The notes below the pieces were generated by a model. It was not told where the DNA came from and ran no database searches. It saw only the letters and a list, made by a program, of their open reading frames with translations. Source: Imbricaverruca yamaguchii (Eukaryota > Arthropoda > Thecostraca > Neoverrucidae). From it: a DNA stretch of 64,000 nucleotides. Below, piece by piece: positions 25,666 through 41,794 of this stretch (position 1 is the first letter of the stretch; each line of letters starts with the position of its first letter). The stretch is taken from the NCBI GenBank assembly GCA_034440575.1, contig JAOTOL010001337.1, forward strand, positions 62,001 to 126,000, read 5' to 3'. The translations under genes were made by a program, and so were the position numbers.

Positions 25666-27890
25666 ACCTAACTGTGGTGAGCAGCAGCGAACTCAGAAGT
25701 TACGCTTTGGTGGGGTGGGGTATGAATGGATTTAAAAGAGGCCCACATGACCCACTCCCCACCACCCCCACCCACACCCACACACACACACACTTACACT
25801 TTTAAACGTCATCGGATTTCGATCACTATTTTTAAAGGGGCCATTTTTTACCTTCTTAAATTAAATAACTATTGACCAACTGATTTCTCCTATGGAGTGC
25901 GTCCAATCCACTACTATCGTTTCTGAATCGCCGCATTTCAACCCTAACTATCCCCATCCTATTCGAAGTTTTCTCGTTTGTTATCTCGCTATGCGGGACC
26001 TTAAACTCCGAAAATTACGCCTGTGCAATACACTTAACCATAGGTTTAAAAAAAAAATTATTCAAGGTGTAAGGTTAATAACGCCCAGTCTCCAAAGCGT
26101 CAAGGTTCGCATCCGTGTGCACTCGCCTTGCGCATTCGGCACATATCCAAACTTTGTACGTCGCTGGGGTTTCTACTAGGCCTCCTGATTTTTCCTAGAT
26201 TCGGTTTTCTTTGAAGGATCCGGTTCATATTCGGCCCCTTTTTTCTCTTAAGATCCTGCTGTGTTTATTTGGAACTTCTGACGCATACACGTGGGACCCC
26301 AGTACGATTGTAGGGGCTCCGGTATGATTTTTCCGTGTCACGGCGCGATTTTTCAGGTCTGGGCGCGTGGTTCCGGGGGAGGGGGTTCCTGGGGAGGGGA
26401 GGGCGTCTGGGCGCATGGAGGGCGCGTGGGGGCGCGAGGGGGCGCGTGGTTCCGGAGGAGGGGGTCTGGGCGCGTGGTACCCGACGTCAGCTATCTGGGC
26501 TCGACCAAACTCTTGTTGACTTCTGAGTTTTTTTTTTCAAGTTCGAATCCGGCCCGATTTGTCGGCCTCCCGAGCAAATACATTTTTGCGTCCCTCCGCG
26601 ATTTCTCGAGCTACATTTCATTATTTTTCGGGACCGCATTCCTGATTGTTGAAAGTGGGGTGGTATATTTGGGATTCAGGAGCGATTTTCCTGGTTCTGA
26701 TATTCATTTTCGGGATCGTCACCATGGCTCCAGCTTAATTTTGTCGTGTTCCGATGCGATGCTTTGGAGCACGCTGTGCTTATGTAGGCCACCGACGCAA
26801 TTTTTTGGAAGTATCAATTCGAAGTACTGATATCCCGACCGGAATTGTTTCAACTACCAACGGGAATGTCTGGGAACGTCGACGGAAAGACTTCCGAATA
26901 TTCTGAAACAAATGAAATGTGCCAGTAAATGTTGCATCGTTCGGAATAGTTCGTCAAATAGCTCATTTAATCGCAGTTAAACTCGTTTGCCCACTTAAGC
27001 ACCATTTGCGCCGCTTGCGCACCAATCAAACGAAGTCAGCTGACGGCCTGTTTCACTACCGCTGATTGGAGCGGAGCGTATTTGGGTCGACGACAACGTC
27101 GCACGCGCCACTCACCAGCCATAATACTTTGCAGCCGGACGTCGACATCGGCGACGCACCAAGTGTAAATCGATACAGCGTCAAAGGCTCCCGGTGGTAA
27201 CATTGGTGTAGGACTGCAGCACCACATAGTGGCTGCGTAGCGCTCTGTTCCACAGCCCAGACTGCAATTGCACTTAAACCGGATCTGAGAAACGATATCC
27301 ACAAGTTGTGCCACTTGCTAGCGCTAAATCCGGTGACTGTTGTCGTTTCGGCGCACACGACGGATGTGCTTGCACGTTTCTTTTCAATAAGCGTCCTCCA
27401 TTGTATAGCTGTCCAATTCGTAGCGCTATCCAAGTTGCCGAATGGACGGTATGCAGTTCATTCGCATCTCATCCGTGAAAATGCCATCAGCGGACCAATA
27501 TTCTCACTAGGATGCTAAACTTTTACTATATGAATAATGATACAAATCGAGTATTTTTACGTTTGTTTTGTAATCTCACATCCCAGTTGTTCACCACCAT
27601 GGCCTGGATTATTTTAGCATGTGTTCAATTTTATAATATTTTGAATGAAGGTCTCAGCCAGGTTTCTCGGAAGGGGAACATAAGATAATAAAGGCGATGA
27701 AGCGGAGGACGCTTGCGGCGCGAGAAACGTGCAGAAATGTTTAAAGTTTTGCGTGGAGAAAGCTCGCAACTTCTTGCTTACCATGGTGTATTTTTACTTG
27801 AGGGAGGTCCTCCCCCATTCCCGTACGAGTGTTCAGGTTCCGTCCATGCTGAAAACCCACGTTTAGGCCGGTCCTGTGTAAACGCACTTG
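25666..27890. other. intron 5 sequence, no gene seen
   Basis: Contains a short C/A-rich tract (25755-25795) and, at 26180-26830, degenerate phrases such as GGCGCGATTTTTC and GGTTCCGG that look like a decayed repeat. Open frames here have no recognisable product. Confidence 0.4.
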
Positions 27891-27920
27891 ACCTGGCGAC
27901 CTGGCGACCTGGCGACTGAC

Positions 27921-28057
27921 CTGCAGGAAGTCGAGCTGTAGCCGCGGCCAGGCGGGGAACTTGGCGTCGAACAGCGGCCGTCCGGAGGCGCTCAGGCGCA
28001 GACCCGACAGTGACGGACTGCGACTCAACAGCTCCAGGTGTGCCTTAGATAGCGGAC
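27921..28057 (-). CDS. CDKL2: CDKL2-like kinase exon 5 (C-lobe)
   Basis: It completes Gly220 and encodes residues 221-265 (PLSKAHLELL to LQLDFLQ). It aligns with the family's stretch between QLYHI and the C-lobe CLxxDP motif, spacing preserved. The acceptor is ccgtgcag at 28065-28058 and the donor CTGCAG|gtcagt at 27920. Conservation is lower than in exons 1-4, as expected for this part of the kinase. Intron 4 upstream is 13.3 kb, the largest in the gene; it ends in a 1-kb array of 14-bp units that stops about 20 nt before the acceptor. Directly after the donor a 9-bp segment (cgccaggt type) is repeated three times. Confidence 0.85.
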
Positions 28058-28074
28058 CTGCACGGCAGCCAACC

Positions 28075-29115
28075 ACCCGACACTCAACACTCGACACTCA
28101 ATAGTCGACACTCAACACCCGACACTCAACACCCGACACTCTACACCCGACACTCAACACCCGACACTCAACACCCGGCACTCAACACCCGACACTCAAC
28201 ACCCGACACTCAACACCCGACACTCAACACTCGACACTCAACACTCGACACTCAACACCCGACACTCAACACCCGACACTCAACACCCGACACCCGACAC
28301 TCAACACTCAACACCCGACACTCAACACCCGACACTCAACACCCGACACTCAACACTCAACACTCGACACTCAACACCCGACACTCTACACCCGACACTC
28401 AACACCCGACACTCAACACTCGACACTCAACACCCGACACTCAACACTCAACACCCGACACTCAACACCCGACACTCAACACCCGACACTCTACACCCGA
28501 CACTCAACACCCGACACTCAACACCCGACACTCAACACCCGACACTCAACACTCGACACTCAACACTCGACACTCTACACCCGACACTCAACACCCGACA
28601 CTCAACACCCGACACTCAACACCCGACACTCAACACCCGACACTCAACACCCGACACTCAACACCCGACACTCAACACCCGACACTCAACACTCGACACT
28701 GAACACTCGACACTGAACACTCGACACTCAACACCCGACACTCAACACCCGACACTCAACACCCGACACTCAACACTCGACACTCAACACCCGACACTCA
28801 ACACTCAACACCCGACACTCAACACTCAACACCCGACACTCAACACCCGACACTCAACACCCGACACTCAACACCCGACACTCAACACCCGACACTCAAC
28901 ACCCGACACTCAACACTCGACACTCAACACCCGACACTCAACACCCGACACTCAACACCCGACAATGAACACTCGACAATGAACACTCGACACTGAACAC
29001 TCGACACTGAACATTCAACCACTCAACACTCAACCACTCGACACTCAACCACTCGACTGTCGACTCTCGACACTCGACACTAAATACTCGACACTCGACA
29101 CTCAACACTCGATAC
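28075..29115. repeat. 14-bp minisatellite, about 74 copies
   Basis: The unit is CCCGACACTCAACA with TCGACACTCAACA and CTCTACA variants, ending about 20 nt upstream of the exon 5 acceptor. It becomes irregular after 28970. Confidence 0.95.
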
Positions 29116-30010
29116 TCAGCCTCACTGTCCTGCACGTGTGCTGAGTGTTGAGTCAACACTTGAATACCAGGTACCAACTAGTCAGTGGCACGGTTTTGCG
29201 CAGTTGTGCAGACTTACATAAGTGTGCAAAGTTACAAACAAATTGAACAATTAAAAGTACAAGTAAATATACGTTTGTTTTGCACCTGTGCTAAGAACTA
29301 CATCACCTTGAATGTTTAAGTATGCTATCAAATAATCAAGTGTAATCATCTTCTAGATGTGAAAATCGTCCAGCAAGCTGGACCCGGGCCAGCTGGTAAG
29401 ATTGGCGGGCGGGATGTGAGATGAATCACTGGTGACGACGACGATCAGCCTGGCTCCCGGTCAACACCCACACGCCCTGTTTCCCCGGTCAACACCCACA
29501 CACCCTGTTACCCGATAGTGGGTTATATGTTGCCGTCCAATCAGTGCGCGAGTTAAATACCCACCAAAGTACCGTGTACCGGTGTGGATTGGATAGGTGA
29601 GAGATTTCGGCGCTGCTATTCTCGCATGTTTACATTCAGGGAATATAATTTACGTGTCACTGCAGTTCAGTAGTGGTTTTTATGCTGGCTGCCTTGAAGG
29701 CGTTCCCTCCAGGCACCACGTTCGGGGCGCTTATCATGAGGGCGCACTTAGCAGTGCTGTGGTATTGATATCTCTGTTTTGGTTTGTAGTTGCTTAATAT
29801 CGCATGCTAAATACACAAGTGAACTCAATGCATTACATGACGGCTGATCGTCTGTGCTCAATTTGCAAGCATTTGGTTTCGGATGCTCTAAATATACCGC
29901 ATCAGCCGTGGAACATACGCCTTCCAATTTTCAGCATATTATCTTCGACTTCTTTACAGAAGAACCGATCCGACTTCGTCAATGCTGTGCATCATTTTTA
30001 ACACACGTAA
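29116..30010. other. intron 4 sequence, no gene seen
   Basis: Two copies of CGGTCAACACCCACAC near 29460-29500; otherwise unremarkable. Confidence 0.5.
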
Positions 30011-30940
30011 TTAACACGCGTATATAACTCCAGATTTTTCTGGTCGATATACGCCATTTTGTGCGTACCTGTTTAGAAATGTCTGGCGAATCGCTTAAAG
30101 CAAAACTAGAAAATCTGCCGAAATGCTTCGAGTAGAGGCCGTCAAAGTCGAAAAATTTCGTAGCGTCAGACCACAAAAATAATCGCTGATGCGCTTCCCG
30201 TATATAGGCAAAAGGAAATGTTCATGGCAATGCTAGCAACATGTTTGATGTAAAGTTTTATGCTACATTATGTCAAGGTCATGTCAGGTCACCGCGGTTG
30301 ACTCAGGTCAAGTTCATGACAGGTCAATGGAACTAAACTTGCTCAACTGGAAGGTTGTCATAAACGCAAATGACAGTCATGCGACTCATGTTATTTTGCA
30401 GGTTACTCCCTACTGACAACTTCTGTTTTGTCATTGTGAACGTAAGCGTTTTCATACATCATTCATGTGCTTCACCCCTTTCTTCGTGGAGCTGATTGCG
30501 CCGAGCCGCCCGCCGGTCCGGCGGGCGTCCCGGTTCCGACAACTGGAACCGATAACTGGCCTTATGAAGTGTTGATATATAGGTAACCGTAGGTCAATTG
30601 CCAAATCTGCCATCTATATTGCATCATTGGTTATGTCCAAAACATCATTGATGCCCATTGTGGAGCATTGAAACACAATCACAGTGATTCATAACCATGT
30701 TAAGCCCAGCCACGCAAAACAACCCAATTATGAAATACGTGATCTCGTTTTACCTTAAGCGCACATAAGGTCATGAAATATTCACATGACAGGGCCCAGC
30801 ATCATATCCATCTACATTGAAAATTGCGGTACACTGGCTATAATAGGAGCTGAGATCATAGAGGAGGCGGAATCCACCCCACCCGTCCCCTCTCCCTTCG
30901 GTGCGCGTAATTTTCAGAGGCCCTCCAGGGCGCATGTTAA
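30011..30940 (+). mobile_element. TTAA-flanked MITE family 2, near-complete copy
   Basis: It starts TTAACACGCG (a second TTAACACACG lies 12 bp upstream) and ends CCCTCCAGGGCGCATGTTAA. The interior matches 44528-45510, with a GC-rich palindromic centre near 30500 (GCCGCCCGCCGGTCCGGCGG). The left terminus has lost part of the inverted repeat. It is non-coding and lies in intron 4. Confidence 0.7.
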
Positions 30941-31264
30941 TATCCACATCTGTCCATTACTACCAAATGGCTTATCGATCCAGGGTCCGGTGCACCACGT
31001 GGCCAGTGGATGGCACACGAGGAAGGCATCACGGTCATCAATGGCCCGGTATACCAAACAAGGACGACACGAGGACGACACTCCAGGGAGGAAGTACGGT
31101 CAGTATTCGCATTGGAACCCATACCCCGAGGGCATCTACTGATGATCGTTCGATATGGACCGCGACGATTAAACTGAGCTTCGAGACGACTGAACAATGT
31201 ATGCTTCATAGCTGTCGAGTTAACGTAAAACATGGTGGGGGAGTAATTTGCCCTCACTCATAGG

Positions 31265-31440
31265 CCCGCCCTGGACTGAAGGTACTGGAGACCTGGCCTA
31301 GAGTCTAGAGACCTGGCATGAAAGCACTGAAGATCTGGCCTGAAGGCAAGAAGCCAGGCCCGAAGGCTAGAAGCCTGGCCTGAAGGCTAGAAACTTGACC
31401 TGAACGCTAGAAGCCTGGCCTGAAAGCACTAGGAAGCAGA
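31265..31440. repeat. AGAAGCCTGGCCTGAAGGCT repeat, about 7 copies
   Basis: Units of about 20-24 bp with CCTGGCCTGAAGGCTAGAAG at the core; moderately diverged. Confidence 0.85.
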
Positions 31441-32610
31441 GCCAGAAATACAGAAAGCGTTGCAGCACTGCGCTAAGTGCCTTCTGTGGGGAATGATTGT
31501 TAGCGGCGCGTTGGACCATGAAGGCCATAAATCAGTTGGCAAACACACTAACTGCCCGAGTCCAAAGTCGGCCGGTCGCGTAGTGTTTGTACTCCCAAAG
31601 GCTCCGTCGGCGACGCGGGGTGCGACTGCCCGGTGATACTGTGCCGCCAAGCGCATCTACGCTGCGGCTGCCTGGTGATACTGTGCCGCCAAGCGCATCT
31701 ACGCTGCGGTGCAGTCTATTCCTTCACGCGATTGTGTTGTCCGATATTGGTGCCAACGTACGATACCAGATCGTCCGCAACCGCCTGCGCGCCTCGAGAA
31801 TACTGCGCCGTCGCACATATTTATGCAGCAGACCAAGCGATCTGAAATTGAACTGTGCATCCTGACCCGTTCAGTTGGTTTGGCAGCTGGTCCAGCTGGC
31901 TCAGCTGGCTCAAGAAACCTTAGACCTATGATGAACAAGGATTTTGAGCCCTGGATGAAACATTGGATTCTAGTGGAGCTCACCCAAAGGGCATTAGTGC
32001 TCGGTACCACATTCTGGAAAAGGCTATGAAGTTCGAACTGGTACCACGGAAGACAACCGAACATAACTTCAGAATGCGCTGAACACCAACCAGCTGAAAG
32101 CAACCAGAGGACCTGGCATCCGTTCTACTTACAATTTTTTATGTCAACAGTGCAGTGTCAATAGTCTATGATGTCCTCAATGCACTCGTGTCATACGTTA
32201 GCCTCCATTGTTGAAGACAGACCACCACCGCCGAGGCCCGGCACGAAGACACGATCGAAGCCACACCATGGAGGTGACCGAGTGCCAAGATGGACTTCAC
32301 TATGCCCGCTCGGTGCGCATGTCAAACTCTGTCTGGGGTACTGAAATGCCCCGTCAGAACGTAAAGCGCACACATACTACTGACTGCACATGCTGATAAT
32401 CGCACCGAACTGGCGGAATATGTCCATCTGTCCTGTTTTTATCGACGATATCTCATAAACGGAGAGGGATATTGCCACTAAAACGTTGCACGTTGTTAGC
32501 AATTGATCTGAGAATCCTATGGACAATCATTGTTAAGTCCGTGAGTAAATATAGTAACCACGGGATACAAATTCGACCGGCCTCCGCGCGTTTGAAGTCG
32601 CAGCGGTGTG
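31441..32610. other. intron 4 sequence, no confident gene
   Basis: A 46-bp duplication containing GCCTGGTGATACTGTGCCGC occurs at 31629-31710. The stretch 32460-32610 on the minus strand resembles 34650-34730 and is probably a retroelement remnant. Confidence 0.4.
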
Positions 32611-32872
32611 GTCGGCTCGGTGTGGCGGTGTGGCGGTGTGGCGGTGTGGCGGTGTGGCGGTGTGGCGATGTGACGGTGTGGCGGTGTGGCGGTGTGGCGG
32701 TGTGGCGATGTGGCGGTGTGGCGGTGTGGCGGTGTGGCGGTGTGGCGGTGTGGCGGTGTGACGGTGTGGCGGTGTGGCGGTGTGGCGGTGTGGCGGTGTG
32801 GCGGTGTGGCGGTGTGGTAATGTGGCGGTGTGGCGGTGTGGCGGTGTGGCGGTGTAGCGGTGTGGCGGCCGA
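32610..32872. repeat. 8-bp GTGTGGCG array
   Basis: About 32 units, some GTGTGGCA or GTGTGACG. It appears to have expanded inside retroelement-related sequence: the flank at 32873-32923, read on the minus strand, matches 34540-34590. Confidence 0.93.
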
Positions 32873-33647
32873 GCTCGACCTCATGTGACCCGGAAGGCCT
32901 TGACCTATGTTCATCAAAAGCACACTGCTGATAATATATTACAGCCGTACCACCCCCCACCCCACATATTACGGAGTGGAGATTTTGTTATTGTGTGCTT
33001 GTAGCTTCAGTAGTATCGCAGTTCATAGTTTGGGTTGAATGCCCCCCCCCCCCCAGTCCGGTGCGCGTGTCAAAGGCCTACAACATGGGTCGTTTGGAAG
33101 GCCGGACTGGACCCCGCTCTGTGGTACCTACTCACTTTGTGGTACACTTTCCGAGTTCGACTAGCCAGCAGCCGCCAACAACACCGTGCACAGGATATAA
33201 GACCAGCCATACATCGACCCCGCGTGTATACAGTTCGCGGCGACAAAGTCTGCGCCGCGCTCAGCCGAGTCGGCGCCAGTGCAGTGGCAAACAAACGTCA
33301 ACAGTCGGCTAAAAGTAGGCCACCAACTGACGCCGCCTGGTGTCGCCATGGCAACCAGACCAGTCATGGCGGCGTGATCAGGGGCTGGCCGAAGCTCCGA
33401 GGCGACGAGTGTTCCGCTGATGATGTGTTAGGTGTCGTGTGAAAATGGAAAATGGATGACAACGGAATACTCAAATATGCTGCTGAATATCGAATTGTAC
33501 GATTTCTGCACTGGTTTACCTTTTGTACATAAATTGTGGATACACCATCGAAAGCCTAGCACGATTAATTATTAAGGCATAATAACGACAAGGCACTGTT
33601 AGTAGGAGTTTTCTTGGTTATGAATATCTACCAACAATAGAATCTGT

Positions 33648-34395
33648 GCAGATATATACGGGCCAGGTGAATGACTGTGCTGTTGTTTTAGTCTGAGGTT
33701 AAGCATGGTTGTTTGATTACTGGGCAGATATATACGGGCCGGGTGAACGACTGCGCTGTTGTTTTAGTCTGAGGTTAAGCATGGCTGTTTGATTACTGGG
33801 CAGATATATACGGGCCGGGTGAACGACTGCGCTGTTGTTTTAGTCTGAGGTTAAGCATGGTTGTTTGATTACTGGGCAGATATATACGGGCCGGGTGAAT
33901 GACTGCGATGTTGTTTGGTCTGGGTTGCATGGTTGTTTGTTGTTTTAGTCTGAGGTTAAGCATGGTTGTTTGATTACTGGGCAGATATATACGGTCCGGG
34001 TGAATGACTGCGCTGTTGTTTTAGTTTGAGGTTAAGTATGGTTGTTTGATTACTGGGCAGATATATACGGGCCGGGTGAACGACTGCGCTGTTGTTTTAG
34101 TCTGAGGTTAAGCATGGTTGTTTGATTACTGGGCAGATATATACGGGCCGGGTGAATGACTGCGATGTTGTTTGAGTCTGAGGTTAAGCATGGTTGTTTG
34201 ATTGTTTTAGTCTGAGGTTAAGTATGGCTGTTTGATTACTGGGCAGATATATACGGTCCGGGTGAATGACTGCGCTGTTGTTTTAGTCTGAGGTTAAGCA
34301 TGGTTGTTTGATTACTGGGCAGATATATACGGGCCGGGTGAACGACTGCGCTGTTGTTTTAGTCTGAGGTTAAGTATGGCTGTTTGATTACTGCG
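33648..34395. repeat. 76-bp minisatellite, about 9 copies
   Basis: The unit starts GCAGATATATACGGGCCGGG and includes GTTGTTTTAGTCTGAGGTTA. At least two copies carry internal deletions and partial duplications (33900-33960, 34165-34215). Confidence 0.93.
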
Positions 34396-34689
34396 CTGCG
34401 CACCAGGTATAGACCTTCAACGCGCGCCACGATATCTGAGGGGGCTCCGCCAAAACTATGATCTTGTAAACTGCTACCAGCACACAATATGGAGGGAAGA
34501 TTACGGCTGTAATAACCTCTCAGTAGTATACGTTTGATTAACATAGGTGAAGGCCTTCCGGGTCAAATGAGGTCGAAATCGGCTGCTACAAAGCACCTTC
34601 GCGTCACCAGGCCGACGAAATCTGTGTCACCTCAAACGCTGGGGGGGGGGGGCAGTATAATTTGCACCTGCGTGGCTTCCATATTTACC

Positions 34690-35190
34690 GACAGAGTAAG
34701 AATGGTTTTGCACAGGATGCGCTAATCAAATGTGAACAACATCCCAGGCATGGCATATTTTCAAATGCACAGTGTGGATTTATAGAGAACAGGAGCTACG
34801 TTGACCACACTTTAATCATAGGCACTGCAGTACGTATATCATTTAAACGGAAAAGACACGTCGGTGCTGACTTCTTAGACATCGAAGCAGCATTTGGTAC
34901 AGTATTCTGACACGGCCAAGGTATTGTGGCAAATGTACATGAATGTTGTATTCGTGGGGCAAGGAGGATCATCATCCAGAATTTCCTTGCTGAAAAACAC
35001 TTCCGTGTTCGCGTTGGGAACCAACTTTCTACTGGATTTGTGTAAGTAAACGGTGTCCCACGAGAATGAGTTTTAAGTGTAGCACTGTCTGCGATAACAA
35101 TTAACAACATAGGCGACTCACTTCCACCAGGACTTTGTCAATCGCTCTTCGCGGATGATTTTGTCCAATGGTGTAGCACAATAATTAATA
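34690..35190 (+). pseudogene. degenerate reverse transcriptase remnant (jockey/CR1 type)
   Basis: One frame keeps RT landmarks: QCGFIENRSYVDH, ADFLDIEAAFGTV, then VNGVP and LFADDF with the family's spacing. Stops interrupt it at 34908-34910 and twice more before LFADDF. It differs from the 0.6-5 kb copies, so it belongs to another lineage. Neither end was defined, and no endonuclease was seen. Confidence 0.7.
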
Positions 35191-35199
35191 TATAAGGGA

Positions 35200-38100
35200 A
35201 CCGGATGCCTGTGTAATCTCCTGCGAGGTTTCCTTGGGATTACTTTTGACTCGTGTCTTAGCTATAGGGAACATTTCAAAGCACTTCGTGATCAGCTTCA
35301 GGAACTGAAGCTACAAGAAGATTCGAGTACAACTCGAGCTACTACAAAATAACTAAGACTTCTCTCTTTTTCTTCAGCTGCCTTTTCGCTCCCACTCCAT
35401 CTCACGCAGCGTTACTCTCGCTCTCTCGCAATACGTCAAACCTACCATGCACTTCAAGGTCTGTGTTAATTTCCGTCAAGCTAATTTAATACTCCTATGT
35501 GTGGCAGTTGTCTATACTTTGCTATCATGGGTTCCACTATGGCCATTCCAAGCACTCCTTAAACTCTGTACCTGGCTTGCACACCTGTCATTACCGATGA
35601 TGATTATCCTGCCACTAAGCACCTAGGGCGTTCCACCTCCCGTGCATTCTCGTTTCTAACATTCCTGCTGAAGTTCTCAATGGGCCCCTGCACTCACACT
35701 TTCCATACCCACACTCCATGCTTGTCGTTTGTTTGCCTCAAGCTTGTTTTGCTTCCTTATTGCTGGCTAAGTCTAGTTCTTGTCTGACCAAAGTATACAA
35801 CTATCTATTGACAACCGCAACTGATCAGCGTACCAGCTTCATATCTGAGAGCATTTAACTCTCAATTTTCTGACACTCAATAGTGAAAACACTATCATAT
35901 TTATAGAGACTGAGCCTAAACCCCTTCTGCACTTGGGAAAATATAAGGGAGCTATGCACTAAAGCTTATCAAGATGCGGTCAACCAGCAACTGACGGAAA
36001 CTCTTAAACATCTGCACATGGATAGTAAACACTCAGTCCAGCCACACTTCCACAGGATACATAATAAACAATACCTCTGCTTACAGAAACTAAACTACAC
36101 AAAACTAAGCGTCTAGCTATTGAGCTCAGACCCTTACCAACTGCGACTTCAACGTTTTAACATGTAACTCTGAACGTAGAGGTGCACACTAAAATTGGTA
36201 CCCCCATAGACGTTGTTTGTGTGTGACTCAGATTTGCTGCATACAAATATTACTCTCCAAAATAACTACGGATGTAATCCGAATGAAACAAAGATAACCT
36301 TTCCACGTACAATGGTATGAACACAAGAATGCAGCTGGTCTCCTCCGGCTAGTTTGTTCCATTGCAAACCCTAAGTCAAAGGCCCGGGTGCTAACTACAG
36401 GATACGGATAACACAACAAGAAGCACAAAGAACGAATAACACAAACAGGCTTAGAAGATTCACATAATTCGATTTAAACCACAACCTAAGACTACCACAC
36501 AAAGAAAACGCAAACTTCATCGCTTTAAGTTTTAACTCCTCTATCGCTTGAACAGAAACCAAAGCCATGTGGAGGCGTGTATCACCCGTCAACGTAGCAT
36601 CCACGGGACCCCGCCACTATCAATTATTATGGAAGCCCGTAACACCTGGGGTAAGTCGTATATACCCAGCTAAACGATCTAACCTTACTTACTTAGCCTA
36701 ACCCTACCAGAGGACAAATTTTCGCTCCAATAGCCAACTGTGCCTCATGTTTTCCTCACCAGTCCCCCCTCATCACCGGAGCGCAAACAACACGGCACGT
36801 GAGGCGTAAGGCACAATGGTAACGCGCACAACGGGGGATCTTCAGCAAAAGAAGACAATATAGGCCAGTTCCTGATGCCAACTCTGAGGCACGCCGCCGC
36901 CACACGCGCGCGCGGATGTTCACTAGTGTGTGCACACGGAGTCTGCTCACAATTTATGAGACCTTTAGCTCCATACAATCTGATGCGAATCGCAATTATT
37001 AAAGTCGGCTTGCATTAACATTTCAATTTCGTTGGCGCACTGATATATTGCGCATATTATTACCTTGCTAATAGTCTTCTGGAACTACATTCTGATATTT
37101 ACACACAATATTACACAATACACAACACACAATACAACACAATTGATGGTATTGCCGGATGGGAAACCATTCCCTGTGAGCGTTAACGTGGTCCAACATC
37201 AAGGCTATAGATAGATGTAACGAAGTTAGTTTTCGGGGCATCTAAATCCTCTAAATTCATCCCCCTACCCACTCCGTTCCGGTCCCGACAAGCTTGCGGC
37301 ACGTACCCTGTGTCCCTACGTCGCATACCTATCGGCCGGTGTCCAGACGAGGTCGGCCAGTGGACATTGCCCGCCCTGGCTTCAGGCAACAGCCACCAGC
37401 CGTCCGGTTCACAGCCAAGGTGACCTCCAGTACCCCGGCGCGCACCGCCGTAGTCGTCAGATGGTGAATGTCATGTAAAGTGATGTGACGTCAGTGGGTG
37501 ATGTAGGAACCCTATGGACAGGAGTGTCAATGATGTCTATACCAGCTATCTGTGGGCTGTGGCGAATTGCACGTTGTATGTCGCTAGTGTCGGGCGCTGT
37601 GTCGCCAGACCAGAGGCTACAGTGCCGTCGTCTGCCAGTCAGTTGTTGTTAAGCAACATCCTGTGAAATGCTGACTGCTCACTGCCCGACCCCGATACCG
37701 CGCGAGCCTAACAAAGGCCAGTCTCTGGATGCCATCAGAGGCGGCTCTGATATCTGACTCTGAGCTGACGTGTGTCAGATGGACAGCACGAGCCATTGTT
37801 CCGACTCAAGGCCGATGCCCAGGCCACGCGGTCAGTAGTGACGTGTTGGTCACATGGTAACGACGTACTGTCTGTCACTTCGGACGCGCCGCGAGAGGCA
37901 CTCGTTCATTCTCTCGTCGACAGGCGCTTGAGACGGGCGGTCGCCCCCGGGCGGGCCCGGCCTGTTCTGCCCTGCCCTGCCCCACACGTCGGTACTAAGG
38001 TACGCTTGGACTCTGTCGGACTTGCTATGTCGGTAGAGATATAGAGTGAGGGTGATTGTTGACCTGTCAAAATGAAGCTATTGTATTAATTCCTGTATCA

Positions 38101-39200
38101 CGCTGCGCTATTAACGTCATAAGCATCATGGCCGTTGTTCGACTAATAGCTCAATATAAAAGTGCTGGCTTTGGAGGTGTGTGTCAAGAGATGTGAGGCC
38201 AGAGTTATGAAATTGGAAGCTGCGAGCTGGTGAAATAATTATCCCTGGGTTTTCGTAACGCTGAGGTCCTGTAGACTATTTCACGTGCCTATAGAAGTTT
38301 ACGTGAGACGAAGTTGGAAATGTCTGAGAAAGCTCTGGGGAGCAAAACTTCCCAGCACAGATGTTCACATACGAAGCGACAGGCGATGTGCCCGGCATGA
38401 TTTCCATCACCATTGGAATTGAGACCCACAGATTACCTCCACAGTGTTTATGAACTTCACGCCGATGGACATTGAATGGAAAGAACGCATCTAGAACGTG
38501 AATTTACCCTCCACAATTCTGGCGCGGTAGAGCCGATACTGATCAGTACTGATCACGACTGGACCGCTCCTCTGCGCCGTGACTTCGTTCGGCGCCAACA
38601 CGAGTCCTCTGGACAGCAAACGTCGGCGTGTATCGCCTATCGAGCCATGCCAGAACCTCTATAAGGCCCGATAGCTACATGTCATAATGTGGAAAATTGT
38701 ATCGTTAGATATCCGTGGAAATGGTCGAGTGTGGGGTCGGACAGCAACTGATTCCATGCCGATTCATTTAGGCCATTGGAAATTAATTTTCTAATCTAAA
38801 ACTTCTGATATAACATTTAACTGAATGCAATGTGATAATTGAATTAAAATTCTGGAATTTAGTGCAAAAATGGCATGATTGATGCTTCATGGGCGTTAGG
38901 CAGGATGATGTTAATATGTAACATTATCGATTTTCGTTTAGGTAAAAACAGTAGAAACTGCCAGAACATTGCACATAAGCTGAATGACGCAATTGTATTA
39001 CACAGAGTTGATTACCAATTACTACAATTACACTTTGAGAGCAAAGTGGTAGGGTAATACGATTTGAAAATAAAACAAACTACACCTCACAAGAGTACCT
39101 GTTCAGATGTTGTTCAAATTCGGTACCATTGGGAAGTCCTCGCACCTTCTGCAGAAAGTATAATATAACATTATTGGCAGTCAGCCCACTCTGGTGGTGG
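35200..39200. other. intron 4 sequence, no gene seen
   Basis: Mostly AT-rich with CpG-richer stretches at 37180-37480 and 37670-38010. Short open frames only. Direct repeats of ACACAATACACAACACAC occur at 37100-37145. Confidence 0.5.
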
Positions 39201-39212
39201 TCCTCCACGGCG

Positions 39213-41612
<2,400 letters not shown>

Positions 41613-41794
41613 GATCTTGGCCATCTTCGCCAGCAGATAATAGTGTGGCTCCAGGCAGCATTGTCGTAGGTGTTGTCGTCAAATGTCAACAGTCAAAAGT
41701 CAAATGCGCTGCAGAAAGTATGGGTTCGATGCAACAAAACAGAGGGGTAGGACAATACAAATAGTTGTTTGTTGGCAGAGTCGAACCAGCAGCC

